This document shows positions 32,032 through 39,595 of a stretch of 64,000 nt of DNA, one piece after another. The notes beneath the pieces were generated by a model that was not told the origin of the DNA, did no database searches, and saw nothing but the letters and a program-made list of their open reading frames with translations. Source of the stretch: Hymenobacter convexus. Lineage in GTDB: Bacteria; Bacteroidota; Bacteroidia; Cytophagales; Hymenobacteraceae. Location of the stretch: positions 434,001 to 498,000 of the forward strand of contig NZ_JAUQON010000003.1 in assembly GCF_030580955.1 (NCBI RefSeq). The letters are read 5' to 3'. The first letter of the stretch is position 1. Every line of letters begins with the position of its first letter. The position numbers and the translations under genes are program-made.

Positions 32032-34875
32032 CTACTGCTTCCCTACTTTCTTTGGCGCGGGTGCATTATCCCCCGAAAAGTCGAAGTACAGTGTGATTTC
32101 CTTGGCGTAAGACGGGTCTTTGCTGTAGTCGTAGTACATGTTGGTTTTGCCCATGGGGCCCATGTTTTCGGCTTTTTGCGACTTGGTGCCGATGGGCGTG
32201 ATGCCGTGCATGAACGAGAGGTTGCCGCTGGGGAAGGCCGGGGCCGTGTTGTAGGGCTTGGCGGCGAAGCGTGGCGTGAAGAGGCGTAGGTACACGTCTT
32301 CCTGGTCGCAGAGGATGGTGAGGGGCTGGCCGGTGGTTTGGAGCGTAAGCCAGTAGAAGTTGGAGTAGTAGCCCTTGAATTCGGGGTAGAGCGGGCTCTT
32401 AGTGCCGTCGGGCTCGCCGGTGCTGGTGTTGTTGTAGGCCTTGGTCCAGACGCCGAGATTGGTGCCTTTCATCCGGTCTTTCCAGACGCGGTAGGGGCCG
32501 TCGCCGCGCCACTGGATGCCTTTTACTTCCTGCTCGGGGTAGTTGAAACTGAGGCCGGCGAGGGCGAAATCGTAGTCTTTGGGGAAGTACTTGGCCGTCA
32601 TACGTACCCAGCCGGAGGGGTACACCGTCCATTGCAGCGACTGGTAGCGGCTGGCTTTGGCGAACTTCGCGTCAATCACCACATTAGCGCCGTCCTGGTG
32701 CTGGGTGAGGCCTTCGAAGGCAGCTTCGCCCTCGGCCAGCACGGGGCCGTTGGTGAGCGGGATGAGGCCTTTGGCGTTGCGCACTTGGCGCAGCAGGCCG
32801 GTTTTGCGGCTGAAGGTGAGCGTGACGCCGTGGGCGCTGGCGGTGTAGAGCGAGTCGGTTTCGGTGAGGGTGGCGGAGCCCGAGCCGGTGGTAACGGCCA
32901 GGCGCTGGGCTACCTGCGCGGGGCGGGCAATGGGCCAGCTCCAGGTGTAGATTTCGCGGCCGGTGGGGTCGGTGGCGGTGACGTAGAGCACGTCGGACTG
33001 CTGCCAGTCGGCGGGCAAGCTCAGCTTGAGCGGGCCAAACTCGGTGGGCGCGATGCTGGGAGCGACAATGGTACCGGTGCGCGTGGTGGGCGCGGCGCTA
33101 CTGCCGGGCGTGGGTAATTGCGCCAGTTTCCAGGTGAATTTGCAGGCGCTCAGGTTGGTGTAGGTGAAGCGGTTCTGGATGCGGAAGGTGCCGTCGAAAG
33201 TGGGCGTGATTTCGCGGCGCTCGAAGAACACGGGGCTCCATACTTCTTTGATAGTGAAGAAGCTGCCTTCCTTCTCACGGTACGGGCCCACGATGCCGTC
33301 GGGGCCGTGGTCGCCGTCAGTGTCGAGGATGCCGCCTTTGTCGGTCCGGACCACGGCAGCGTCGGAAAAGTCCCAGAGGAAGCCGCCGGCCGAGAGGGGC
33401 TCGCGCCACATCTGCTCCCAGTAGTCTTCGAGGCCCGCGCCGTGGCCGCCGTCGTAGAGGCCGTGCAGGAATTCGGTGGGGAACACCACGTTGTGGCCGT
33501 GCAGGTGGGTGCCGTTGCCGTAGTCGTAGTTGATGTAGTGCTGGGTATCGGTGCCGCGGAAAACCTGCCAGGCGTGCACCACGGGGCGTTTTTGCAGGTC
33601 GAGGCGGTCGAGCACGGGGTCGAGGTCGAAGTTGTGGCCGCCCTCGTTGCCGTTTATCCAGCCGATGATGCTAGGGTGAGTTTCGTCCTTGGTCACCATT
33701 TCCTCGCTGAGTTTGGTGCCGGTGGGCGTGTTGTAGGCGGCGTGCCAGCCGGCCAGCTCATCAAACACGAAGAGGCCGAGCGAGTCGCAGGCTTCCAAAA
33801 AATGGTCGTCGGGCGGGTAATGCGACATGCGCACGGCGTTCATGTTCATGTCTTTCATCAGGTTCACGTCCATGATGCTGAGCGCCTTGCTGGTGGCGCG
33901 GCCCGAGCTGGGCCAGAACGAGTGTCGGTTTACGCCCTTAAACTTGACTTTCACGCCGTTGACGTAATAACCCTCGCGCTCGCGCAGCTCCACGGTGCGG
34001 AAGCCGAAGCGCTGATTGAGGGTGTGTACGGTCTGGCCGCCTTTGCGTAGGGCGAGCGCGAGGCGGTAGCGGTTGGGCGTTTCAGGGGTCCAGAGTTGGG
34101 GATTGGAAACGGTGGTTTGTAGGCGAGTGGGCGCACCGCCAGCCGCTACTGCAGCTTTAAACTCCCTTCCTACTTTCTGCCCGGCCAGCGTGTAGAGCTG
34201 ACCCACGACTTCATCGGCCGCCGCGCCGCCCGCGTACACGTCGGCTTTGAAACTGCCGTCGGCTCGCGCATCCAGCGCCACGCGGCTGATGTGCGCGGCC
34301 GGCAGCGCCTCCAGAAATACCGGCCGGAAGATGCCGCCGAAAATCCAGAAGTCGCCGCGCCGCTCGGCGTCGTTCACCGATTCGTTGGCCGAATGCTTGC
34401 TCACCTTGGCTTCGAGCAGGTTGGTTTTGCCGTATTTCAGCAGCTTTGAGATGTCGTATTTGAAGCGGTAGTACGAGCCCTGATGCGTCGCACCGGCGGA
34501 CTGGCCGTTGATTTTCACCTCAGTATCCGTCATCGCGCCGTCGAACACGATGTTCACGACTTTGCCCTGCCAGCTGGCCGGAACCTTGAACTGGTACTTG
34601 TAAAGGCCGCTTTCCTTGCCGCGCGCGGTGTCTTTGTTGTGCCCGTAGTTGTACTTGCCAAAACCCTGCAGCTCCCAGTTTGCTGGCACCGGAATGGTAG
34701 TCCACTTACCTGAATTACGGCCCGCCGTGCAGTAGAACTGCCATTTCACGGTTTTACCGTTGCCCGTGCCGGACAGCAGTTGGGTTTCGGTGCGCTGGGC
34801 GTGAGCGTGCGTAAACGGCAGCAACAAAAGCACCAGTGCGACGAGTGTGGAAATCCTGGATAATCGTGAGGGCAT
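32032..34875 (-). CDS. GH2-family glycosidase, exported
   Basis: A 947-residue exported enzyme. Its layout is a sugar-binding jelly roll (PVPANWELQGFGKYNYG, IFGGIFRPVFLEALP), an immunoglobulin-like domain, and a TIM barrel with KFKGVNRHSFWP, VRMSHYPPDDHFLEACDSLG, the acid/base NGNE (Glu411) and a candidate nucleophile in FPTEFLHG (Glu468). The long C-terminal region resembles LacZ-type domain 5. GH2 members in RG-II loci include beta-galacturonidase and beta-glucuronidase, so beta-galactosidase should not be assumed. The start at 34875 gives a clear signal peptide ending AHAQ; the frame upstream enters repeat R3. It is the last gene before the hairpin at 31961. Confidence 0.87.
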   Translation of the reverse strand: MPSRLSRISTLVALVLLLLPFTHAHAQRTETQLLSGTGNGKTVKWQFYCTAGRNSGKWTTIPVPANWELQGFGKYNYGHNKDTARGKESGLYKYQFKVPASWQGKVVNIVFDGAMTDTEVKINGQSAGATHQGSYYRFKYDISKLLKYGKTNLLEAKVSKHSANESVNDAERRGDFWIFGGIFRPVFLEALPAAHISRVALDARADGSFKADVYAGGAAADEVVGQLYTLAGQKVGREFKAAVAAGGAPTRLQTTVSNPQLWTPETPNRYRLALALRKGGQTVHTLNQRFGFRTVELREREGYYVNGVKVKFKGVNRHSFWPSSGRATSKALSIMDVNLMKDMNMNAVRMSHYPPDDHFLEACDSLGLFVFDELAGWHAAYNTPTGTKLSEEMVTKDETHPSIIGWINGNEGGHNFDLDPVLDRLDLQKRPVVHAWQVFRGTDTQHYINYDYGNGTHLHGHNVVFPTEFLHGLYDGGHGAGLEDYWEQMWREPLSAGGFLWDFSDAAVVRTDKGGILDTDGDHGPDGIVGPYREKEGSFFTIKEVWSPVFFERREITPTFDGTFRIQNRFTYTNLSACKFTWKLAQLPTPGSSAAPTTRTGTIVAPSIAPTEFGPLKLSLPADWQQSDVLYVTATDPTGREIYTWSWPIARPAQVAQRLAVTTGSGSATLTETDSLYTASAHGVTLTFSRKTGLLRQVRNAKGLIPLTNGPVLAEGEAAFEGLTQHQDGANVVIDAKFAKASRYQSLQWTVYPSGWVRMTAKYFPKDYDFALAGLSFNYPEQEVKGIQWRGDGPYRVWKDRMKGTNLGVWTKAYNNTSTGEPDGTKSPLYPEFKGYYSNFYWLTLQTTGQPLTILCDQEDVYLRLFTPRFAAKPYNTAPAFPSGNLSFMHGITPIGTKSQKAENMGPMGKTNMYYDYSKDPSYAKEITLYFDFSGDNAPAPKKVGKQ

Positions 34876-34882
34876 GCGGTAT

Positions 34883-34989
34883 GATATGTAGAAACGCGAC
34901 ACTTCGCGTCTCAATCGTTGCTGATGTGGTTTGGACTGCGGCACTTGGGCCGTTCACCGAGGAGACGCGAAGTGTCGCGTCTCTACATC
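34883..34989. repeat. Palindromic repeat, family R3
   Basis: Inverted repeat with arms of about 30 bases (left GTAGAAACGCGACACTTCGC, right GCGAAGTGTCGCGTCTCTAC). It is related to the copy at 8838, with ACACTTCG replacing ACCCTTCG in both arms, so the two arms changed together. It begins 8 bases upstream of the GH2 start. Confidence 0.88.
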
Positions 34990-35000
34990 GTTTTACTGAC

Positions 35001-36965
35001 TCAGTTAGCGCCCAGTCCTTTCGCAGCCGCGTCAGGCGTGGATGTTTTCAAGGACTTCAGATAGAACACGGCTTCCGGTTCTGAGTCGCCGGCGTTCGGC
35101 AGGTCGTAATCCTGGTCGGCGGGCGTGTCGGGGGTGGGAAAATGGCGGGCCTCACCGGTGCGAAACATGATGCGCTCGAACGACGCCACCGGGGCGTAAA
35201 AAATGTAAGTCCCGGAAGGCTTGCCGTTGATGGCCACGGTGTAGGAACGGGTATCGGCATCCAGCGCCACCTTCACATCGTACTGCTGGCCGGCGATGTA
35301 CTTCGTCATGTTCTTGAAACGCGAACCGGCCTTGTTGCGGAAGTTTCCTTCGGCATCAAAAGTCAGTTGCACGGCCGGCAAACCTTTGGCGTCCTGAAAT
35401 TCAATTTGCAGCACGCCCTTGTCGTTTTGAGCGGGGATTACCGAGAACTCGGCCGTCACTTTTTTGGCATTGGGAATGATGCGCTCGGCCTTGGCATAGT
35501 CAAATTTATCCGAGTCTTTGAAGACGAGGCCCTTCGTGCCATCGGGCAGCTTGCCGATTTCGACGGGGGCTTGTACCAGGCTGTAGGTGTTCCAGTTGGC
35601 CAGTTCCTGGCCGGCTGGCAGCTGGGCAAAGTCGTCGTTGGCAGGCGCGGTGGCGGTGGCGCGCACGGGCACGGGCACCGAGGCAATCCAGAGGTCCTCC
35701 TTGTTCACGCTGTAGGTCACCCAGAGGTTTTTATCGGGCGGCACGCCGTCGCCTTCCTGGATGCCGCGCACGTACTGCGGGCCGTAGCTTTTGTAGGCGC
35801 CGCCGTAGCGCATGGGCGTGATTTCGCCGTGTACCAGCCAGAGGTTGGTGTAGTCGAGGCCGTTCTCGCTGGTCGAAATGGCCAGCGGCCAGCGGAATTC
35901 CGACGGGTTGTACACCGTGGCGTAGCGGCCATCGGTGGTGCGCTGGCCCCAGATTTTGGCGTTGCTGTTCACGAAATGCGGGGCGCGGATGACCGGATTG
36001 GGCCAGGTTTTGCCACCGTCGGGGCTGATGGTGGTGAGGGCGTGCTTCCAGAGGCCTACCACGCGCTGCCCATCGGGCAAGTGGTAGTAGCTGAAGGCTT
36101 TGTAATCCTTCTTAATGGGAATCAACGGGTCCTGGCGGTCCTGCTCCTCCACCATCTGCTGCATCATCAGCGGATTGGCCAGGATTTCCTCGCAGGCGGC
36201 CACGAAGCCTTTGTCCTTGCTGGTGGTGTAGAAGGGATAGGTCGATTTCGACTTGTCCCAGGAGGCGTTGTTCCGCAGAAAATAAATTGGGCCAAACTTG
36301 CCACCCGGCAGCACCTCCCGCACTACCCGGCCAATGCCGTGCCCGTCGTTCGGGTCGTCGTGCGGTTCGATGACAATGCCGTAGTATCCAAGGGTCAGCA
36401 GGCGGCCTTTCTTCGAGGTGTAGAAGCCGATGCGCTGGTGCATCACGGCATAAAGGTCCTTGGCAACTTTGCCGGGGTGGCCTTCTTTGGTGGTGCCGTC
36501 GGGGATTTTGTAGGGCGGGAAGATGACCGTGGGGTTGGTCCACGTCTTGCCGTCTTTTGAAGTCATCAGCAGGGTGCGGCCGGGCGGCACGTGCTCACCC
36601 ACCGGGTTGCTGAGGTACTGGTAGTAGAACTGCCCGTTCCAGTAGGCCAGCATGGGGGCGTGGTTGTAGGTCCAGCCCTCGCCGTTGGCGGCAGTGGGGT
36701 GCTCGCGGTTGGCGCGCAGCACTTGCAGGCAGTGCGTGCCGATGGCGGGGCGCAGCTGGCCGTGGTGGTAGTCCACGTTGCTGAGCGTGGTGCCGGTGTA
36801 GCGAATGGTTTCGGGCGCAGTTTGGGCGTGGGCGAGGATTGGCAGTAAGGCCGCCAGCATCGTAGCGCGGACGCTGTGAGTCCGCGCCTTGCCAGGACGT
36901 TCACCGATGCGCGGACTCGCAGCGTCCACGCTACATCCTGGCAGCCGTTGGGTATTAGTCATCAT
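35001..36965 (-). CDS. GH145-like beta-propeller enzyme, exported
   Basis: A 654-residue protein with a beta-propeller (Asp-box-like SKDGKTWTNP and SPDGGKTWP) and a C-terminal beta-sandwich (LTFDAEGNFRNKAG, VALDADTRSYTVAINGK). The early block DYHHGQLRPAIGTHCLQVLR, then GWTYNHAPMLAYWNGQFYY, recalls the L-rhamnose-alpha-1,4-glucuronate hydrolases and related lyases, in which a His near this position is catalytic (family assignment from memory, moderate). The start ATGATG overlaps the upstream TGA, so it is translationally coupled. An R4 palindrome interrupts the region between this start and the short hydrophobic core (MLAALLPILAHAQ), adding about 24 in-frame codons to the signal peptide. A later ATG at 36860 is an alternative start. 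Confidence 0.6.
   Translation of the reverse strand: MMTNTQRLPGCSVDAASPRIGERPGKARTHSVRATMLAALLPILAHAQTAPETIRYTGTTLSNVDYHHGQLRPAIGTHCLQVLRANREHPTAANGEGWTYNHAPMLAYWNGQFYYQYLSNPVGEHVPPGRTLLMTSKDGKTWTNPTVIFPPYKIPDGTTKEGHPGKVAKDLYAVMHQRIGFYTSKKGRLLTLGYYGIVIEPHDDPNDGHGIGRVVREVLPGGKFGPIYFLRNNASWDKSKSTYPFYTTSKDKGFVAACEEILANPLMMQQMVEEQDRQDPLIPIKKDYKAFSYYHLPDGQRVVGLWKHALTTISPDGGKTWPNPVIRAPHFVNSNAKIWGQRTTDGRYATVYNPSEFRWPLAISTSENGLDYTNLWLVHGEITPMRYGGAYKSYGPQYVRGIQEGDGVPPDKNLWVTYSVNKEDLWIASVPVPVRATATAPANDDFAQLPAGQELANWNTYSLVQAPVEIGKLPDGTKGLVFKDSDKFDYAKAERIIPNAKKVTAEFSVIPAQNDKGVLQIEFQDAKGLPAVQLTFDAEGNFRNKAGSRFKNMTKYIAGQQYDVKVALDADTRSYTVAINGKPSGTYIFYAPVASFERIMFRTGEARHFPTPDTPADQDYDLPNAGDSEPEAVFYLKSLKTSTPDAAAKGLGAN
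36862..36934. repeat. Palindromic repeat R4 inside a signal-peptide coding region
   Basis: Inverted repeat beginning GTAGCGCGGACGCTGTGAGT and ending GACTCGCAGCGTCCACGCTAC (outer 20 bases pair with few mismatches). It lies within the 5' end of the propeller gene, after codon 10 or so, and is read without a stop as SVDAASPR…ARTHSVRAT. The other R4 copies are intergenic. Confidence 0.88.
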
Positions 36966-37930
36966 TTTCCAGTAGCTGAGGCTGCACCCGCCGCACCGGC
37001 CGGTGCGGTTTGCAACAGATTCTTAAGCGTCTTGCGGGGCACCATGAAGATGGTGCCGTGCTTGTGGCCGACGGGCACGCTCACTTTGGCCGAGACGTCG
37101 GTGAAGGTCTTGAAATCGGTGGTTTTGGCCGCGCCGTACTTCTTCTCGCGGTAGGCATCATAGTAAATCAGCCATTGATTATGCGGCAGCCTGGCCACGC
37201 TGGGGCCTTCGGTGAAATTGGCGGTGAAGGGCTCTGATACTTTCAGGAAAGGCCCGGTTGCTGTGGGCCCGAAAGCCACTTTGATGTCACGCTCGGGGCG
37301 GGTGTTATCCTTTACTACCAGCACGTAATCATCGACGCCGCGTCGCAAAACCTCCGAGTCAATGGCGCTGAAACCGGGGTCGAAGTAGAGCTTAGTGGCT
37401 GAAAACGTCTGAAAATCCTTGGTCGTGGTGTAGTAGAGGCGGTGGTTGTTGTCCTCGTCCTCCTGTCCTTTCGGAAAGCGCAGTGGGATGGTGCTGGCCC
37501 ACACGATGAGAAATTGCTGGGTGGGCGGGTCGTAGAAGATTTCGGGGGCCCACACGTTCACCGTGCTGGGCTCGTGGCTCATTACGTCGATGAAGCGCTG
37601 TTCCGACCAATGCACCAAGTCCTTCGAGCTGGCGTAGCCGAAGCCCTTGTCGCCCTTCCAGCCGCAGGTCCAGACGAGGTGGTAGGTGCCGTCCGGGCCC
37701 TGTGCGATACTAGGGTCGCGCATGAGCTTGCTCGGGCCCACCTGCGGGGTCAGAAACGACTTGCCCAGGTCCTGCCACTTGTAGCCATCGTAGCTGTAGA
37801 GCAGGCGCAGGCCGTCGGTAGCGGGCTCGCGGAAGGAGGTGAACATATAGGCTTCCTTCGCGCAGGAAGTGAGCAGCGCGGTTGCGAGCAGCGGGGTTAA
37901 GAGGCGAAAGGGTTTGCGTTGGTTGGGCAT
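36962..37930 (-). CDS. GH43-like five-bladed propeller lipoprotein
   Basis: A 322-residue lipoprotein: LLATALLTSC gives a lipobox with Cys23, so the protein is probably anchored in a membrane facing the periplasm or surface. The three acids expected of GH43 are visible: Asp in MRDPSIAQGPDG, Asp in IDSEVLRR and Glu in TEGPSVARLP. The family includes arabinofuranosidases, xylosidases and galactosidases. The ATG at 37930 is used, since the upstream frame runs into an R1 repeat. Its TGA overlaps the ATG of the propeller gene. Confidence 0.75.
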   Translation of the reverse strand: MPNQRKPFRLLTPLLATALLTSCAKEAYMFTSFREPATDGLRLLYSYDGYKWQDLGKSFLTPQVGPSKLMRDPSIAQGPDGTYHLVWTCGWKGDKGFGYASSKDLVHWSEQRFIDVMSHEPSTVNVWAPEIFYDPPTQQFLIVWASTIPLRFPKGQEDEDNNHRLYYTTTKDFQTFSATKLYFDPGFSAIDSEVLRRGVDDYVLVVKDNTRPERDIKVAFGPTATGPFLKVSEPFTANFTEGPSVARLPHNQWLIYYDAYREKKYGAAKTTDFKTFTDVSAKVSVPVGHKHGTIFMVPRKTLKNLLQTAPAGAAGAASATGK

Positions 37931-37944
37931 AGTGAATTTTAGAA

Positions 37945-38060
37945 CGTCATGCTCATCTGGCGTCCGCGCAGCCGAAGCATCTCTACCGCGCAAGTAACTC
38001 AATTGAAGCAACGAAGCGGTAGAGATGCTTCGGCTGCGCGGACGCCAGATGAGCATGACG
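37945..38060. repeat. Palindromic repeat, family R1, with extended arms
   Basis: Inverted repeat beginning CGTCATGCTCATCTGGCGTC and ending GACGCCAGATGAGCATGACG. Relative to standard R1, both arms contain the insertion CATCTGGCGTCCGC, mirrored, so pairing is preserved over about 48 bases per arm. Confidence 0.93.
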
Positions 38061-38080
38061 GCCTTTTCGGGCTCAATGCG

Positions 38081-39469
38081 TTACACCGAATCCAGAATAA
38101 GCACCCAGTCGTTGCCGTCCTTCTGCTCGCCGGGCGGGTTGAATTCCTGGGTGCCTTTGTTCGGGAAGGTACCAATGGCGGTGGTTTTGCCATCGCGCGG
38201 GCTATACCAGGAGGCTTTAATTCTGGCGCCAGCAATTTTGCCCAGGTTCACTTTCAGATTGCGCCCGTTGTAGGTGTAAACAAAGGCGTAATTCTTGCCC
38301 CGCGTGGCAAACTGGCGGTTATACTTCTCCCCCACTTCGCCGGCAATAAGCGACTGGTCAGGCACGCGCTCGAAGAAAGGCCGCGAGAGCATCAGCTGCT
38401 TCAAATACTGCATCTGGGCCGAGCCCGGCGCATTAATAGCCGACGACCACAGCTCCGATGAGCCGTAGGCGCTGCCTTTGTCGAAGCTGCTGTGCATCTG
38501 CATCACCGAATTCTGGCCGTAGGTGTAGCCAAACGCGCCCGCGAACACCGACCAGTAGCCGTAGCGGCGCACGTCGGCGTCGGTCCAGCGGGGCTGGGTG
38601 ATGTCGTGCAGGCCGTGCGGAATGCCTTCGTAGGAAGGTTCGCCATCGAGGCTCGGCTTGGCGGGTTTCAGGGCGTAATCGGCTTGCTGGTATTTCCAGT
38701 TGTCGGGGCCGTAGTGGTTCTTTTCCTTGCGCGCCGTGTCCTGCTCGTAGCGCTGGTGGCCCGACTGGTACATGTTGAAGTCCAGCCAGCTGGCATTGTG
38801 AAACCAGTCCGACGACTGCGTGCGGCCGCGCGGGTGGAAAGTTTCGAGGTGGTTCGGGTCCACCGCTTTCAGGGTGGCGCCGATGGTGTTCCACACCTTC
38901 AGCGAATCGGAGCCGGCAATGTCGCCGCCATTCAGCCAGATGATATTCGGGCGGTTTTTATATCGCTCGGCCAGGAAGGTAGCGTAGGCTTTAGCCTGTT
39001 GCTGATTCACCTTACCGCCCTTCACATTGGTGCCCCACACGGGCACCATGCCCATGTAAAGCCCCTTTTTGGCGGCCAGGTCCACGATGTAGTCGACGTG
39101 GTCCCAGTAGTCGTACTGCGCGGCATCGGTGGGCGAGTTGCCGGGCGTGGTGAGGGGCCGCGCCACGTTGGCGTGCGTCAGGGCCGAGTCGCCGTAGACG
39201 TTGGCGATGGGCACCTGGTGCAGCACCATCACCTGAATCACGTTGAAGCCTTTTTTGCGGCGGTCTTCGAGGTAGGTTTCGGCTTCCTCGCGCTTGAGCT
39301 TGCTGAAGAGCAGCCAGCCGGTATCGCCCAGCCAGAAAAAGGGTTTGCCGCTGCCCGTCATCAGGTAGCGGCCGTTGGGCGATACTTTGAGCGGGCCGGT
39401 GGGCTCGGCCGGAGCGAAGGCCACTAAGAGCAGCAGAAGCAGCGTAGAGAAACGGGTTTTCAGGGTCAT
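38081..39469 (-). CDS. GH140 apiosidase-like enzyme (DUF4038), exported
   Basis: A 462-residue exported TIM-barrel enzyme. The order GKPFFWLGDTGWLLFSKLKR, DRRKKGFNVIQVMVLHQVP, GLYMGMVPVWG, NRPNIIWLNGGDIAG and PSLDGEPSYEGIPHG identifies the DUF4038/GH140 family, whose Bacteroides member cleaves the apiose linkage that joins RG-II side chains A and B to the backbone. Asp183 in GGD and Glu277 in DGE are the likely catalytic pair, at a spacing consistent with the characterised apiosidase. A C-terminal beta-sandwich (YAFVYTYNGRNLKVN) follows. GH140 is one of the best markers for RG-II degradation. The gene lies between the GH43 and PL1 genes in the SusCD operon. Confidence 0.88.
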   Translation of the reverse strand: MTLKTRFSTLLLLLLVAFAPAEPTGPLKVSPNGRYLMTGSGKPFFWLGDTGWLLFSKLKREEAETYLEDRRKKGFNVIQVMVLHQVPIANVYGDSALTHANVARPLTTPGNSPTDAAQYDYWDHVDYIVDLAAKKGLYMGMVPVWGTNVKGGKVNQQQAKAYATFLAERYKNRPNIIWLNGGDIAGSDSLKVWNTIGATLKAVDPNHLETFHPRGRTQSSDWFHNASWLDFNMYQSGHQRYEQDTARKEKNHYGPDNWKYQQADYALKPAKPSLDGEPSYEGIPHGLHDITQPRWTDADVRRYGYWSVFAGAFGYTYGQNSVMQMHSSFDKGSAYGSSELWSSAINAPGSAQMQYLKQLMLSRPFFERVPDQSLIAGEVGEKYNRQFATRGKNYAFVYTYNGRNLKVNLGKIAGARIKASWYSPRDGKTTAIGTFPNKGTQEFNPPGEQKDGNDWVLILDSV

Positions 39470-39490
39470 CTAATCGGTATCAAATAACAG

Positions 39491-39588
39491 AACGGTCATG
39501 CTGAGCGCAGTCGAAGCATCTCTACCGTAGTACTAAAATTGATTACTCCCACGGTAGAGATGCTTCGACTGCGCTCAGCATGACCGTT
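39491..39588. repeat. Palindromic repeat, family R1
   Basis: Inverted repeat beginning AACGGTCATGCTGAGCGCAG and ending CTGCGCTCAGCATGACCGTT, with almost perfect arms of 44 bases. The loop contains TTGATTACTC, the conserved R1 loop word. It fills the gap between PL1 and GH140. Confidence 0.94.
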
Positions 39589-39595
39589 CGTTTTC

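Noticed and set aside
32032..34875. Naming the GH2 enzyme lacZ
   Set aside because: GH2 includes many activities and pectin-locus members often act on uronic acids; no residue seen here fixes galactose specificity.
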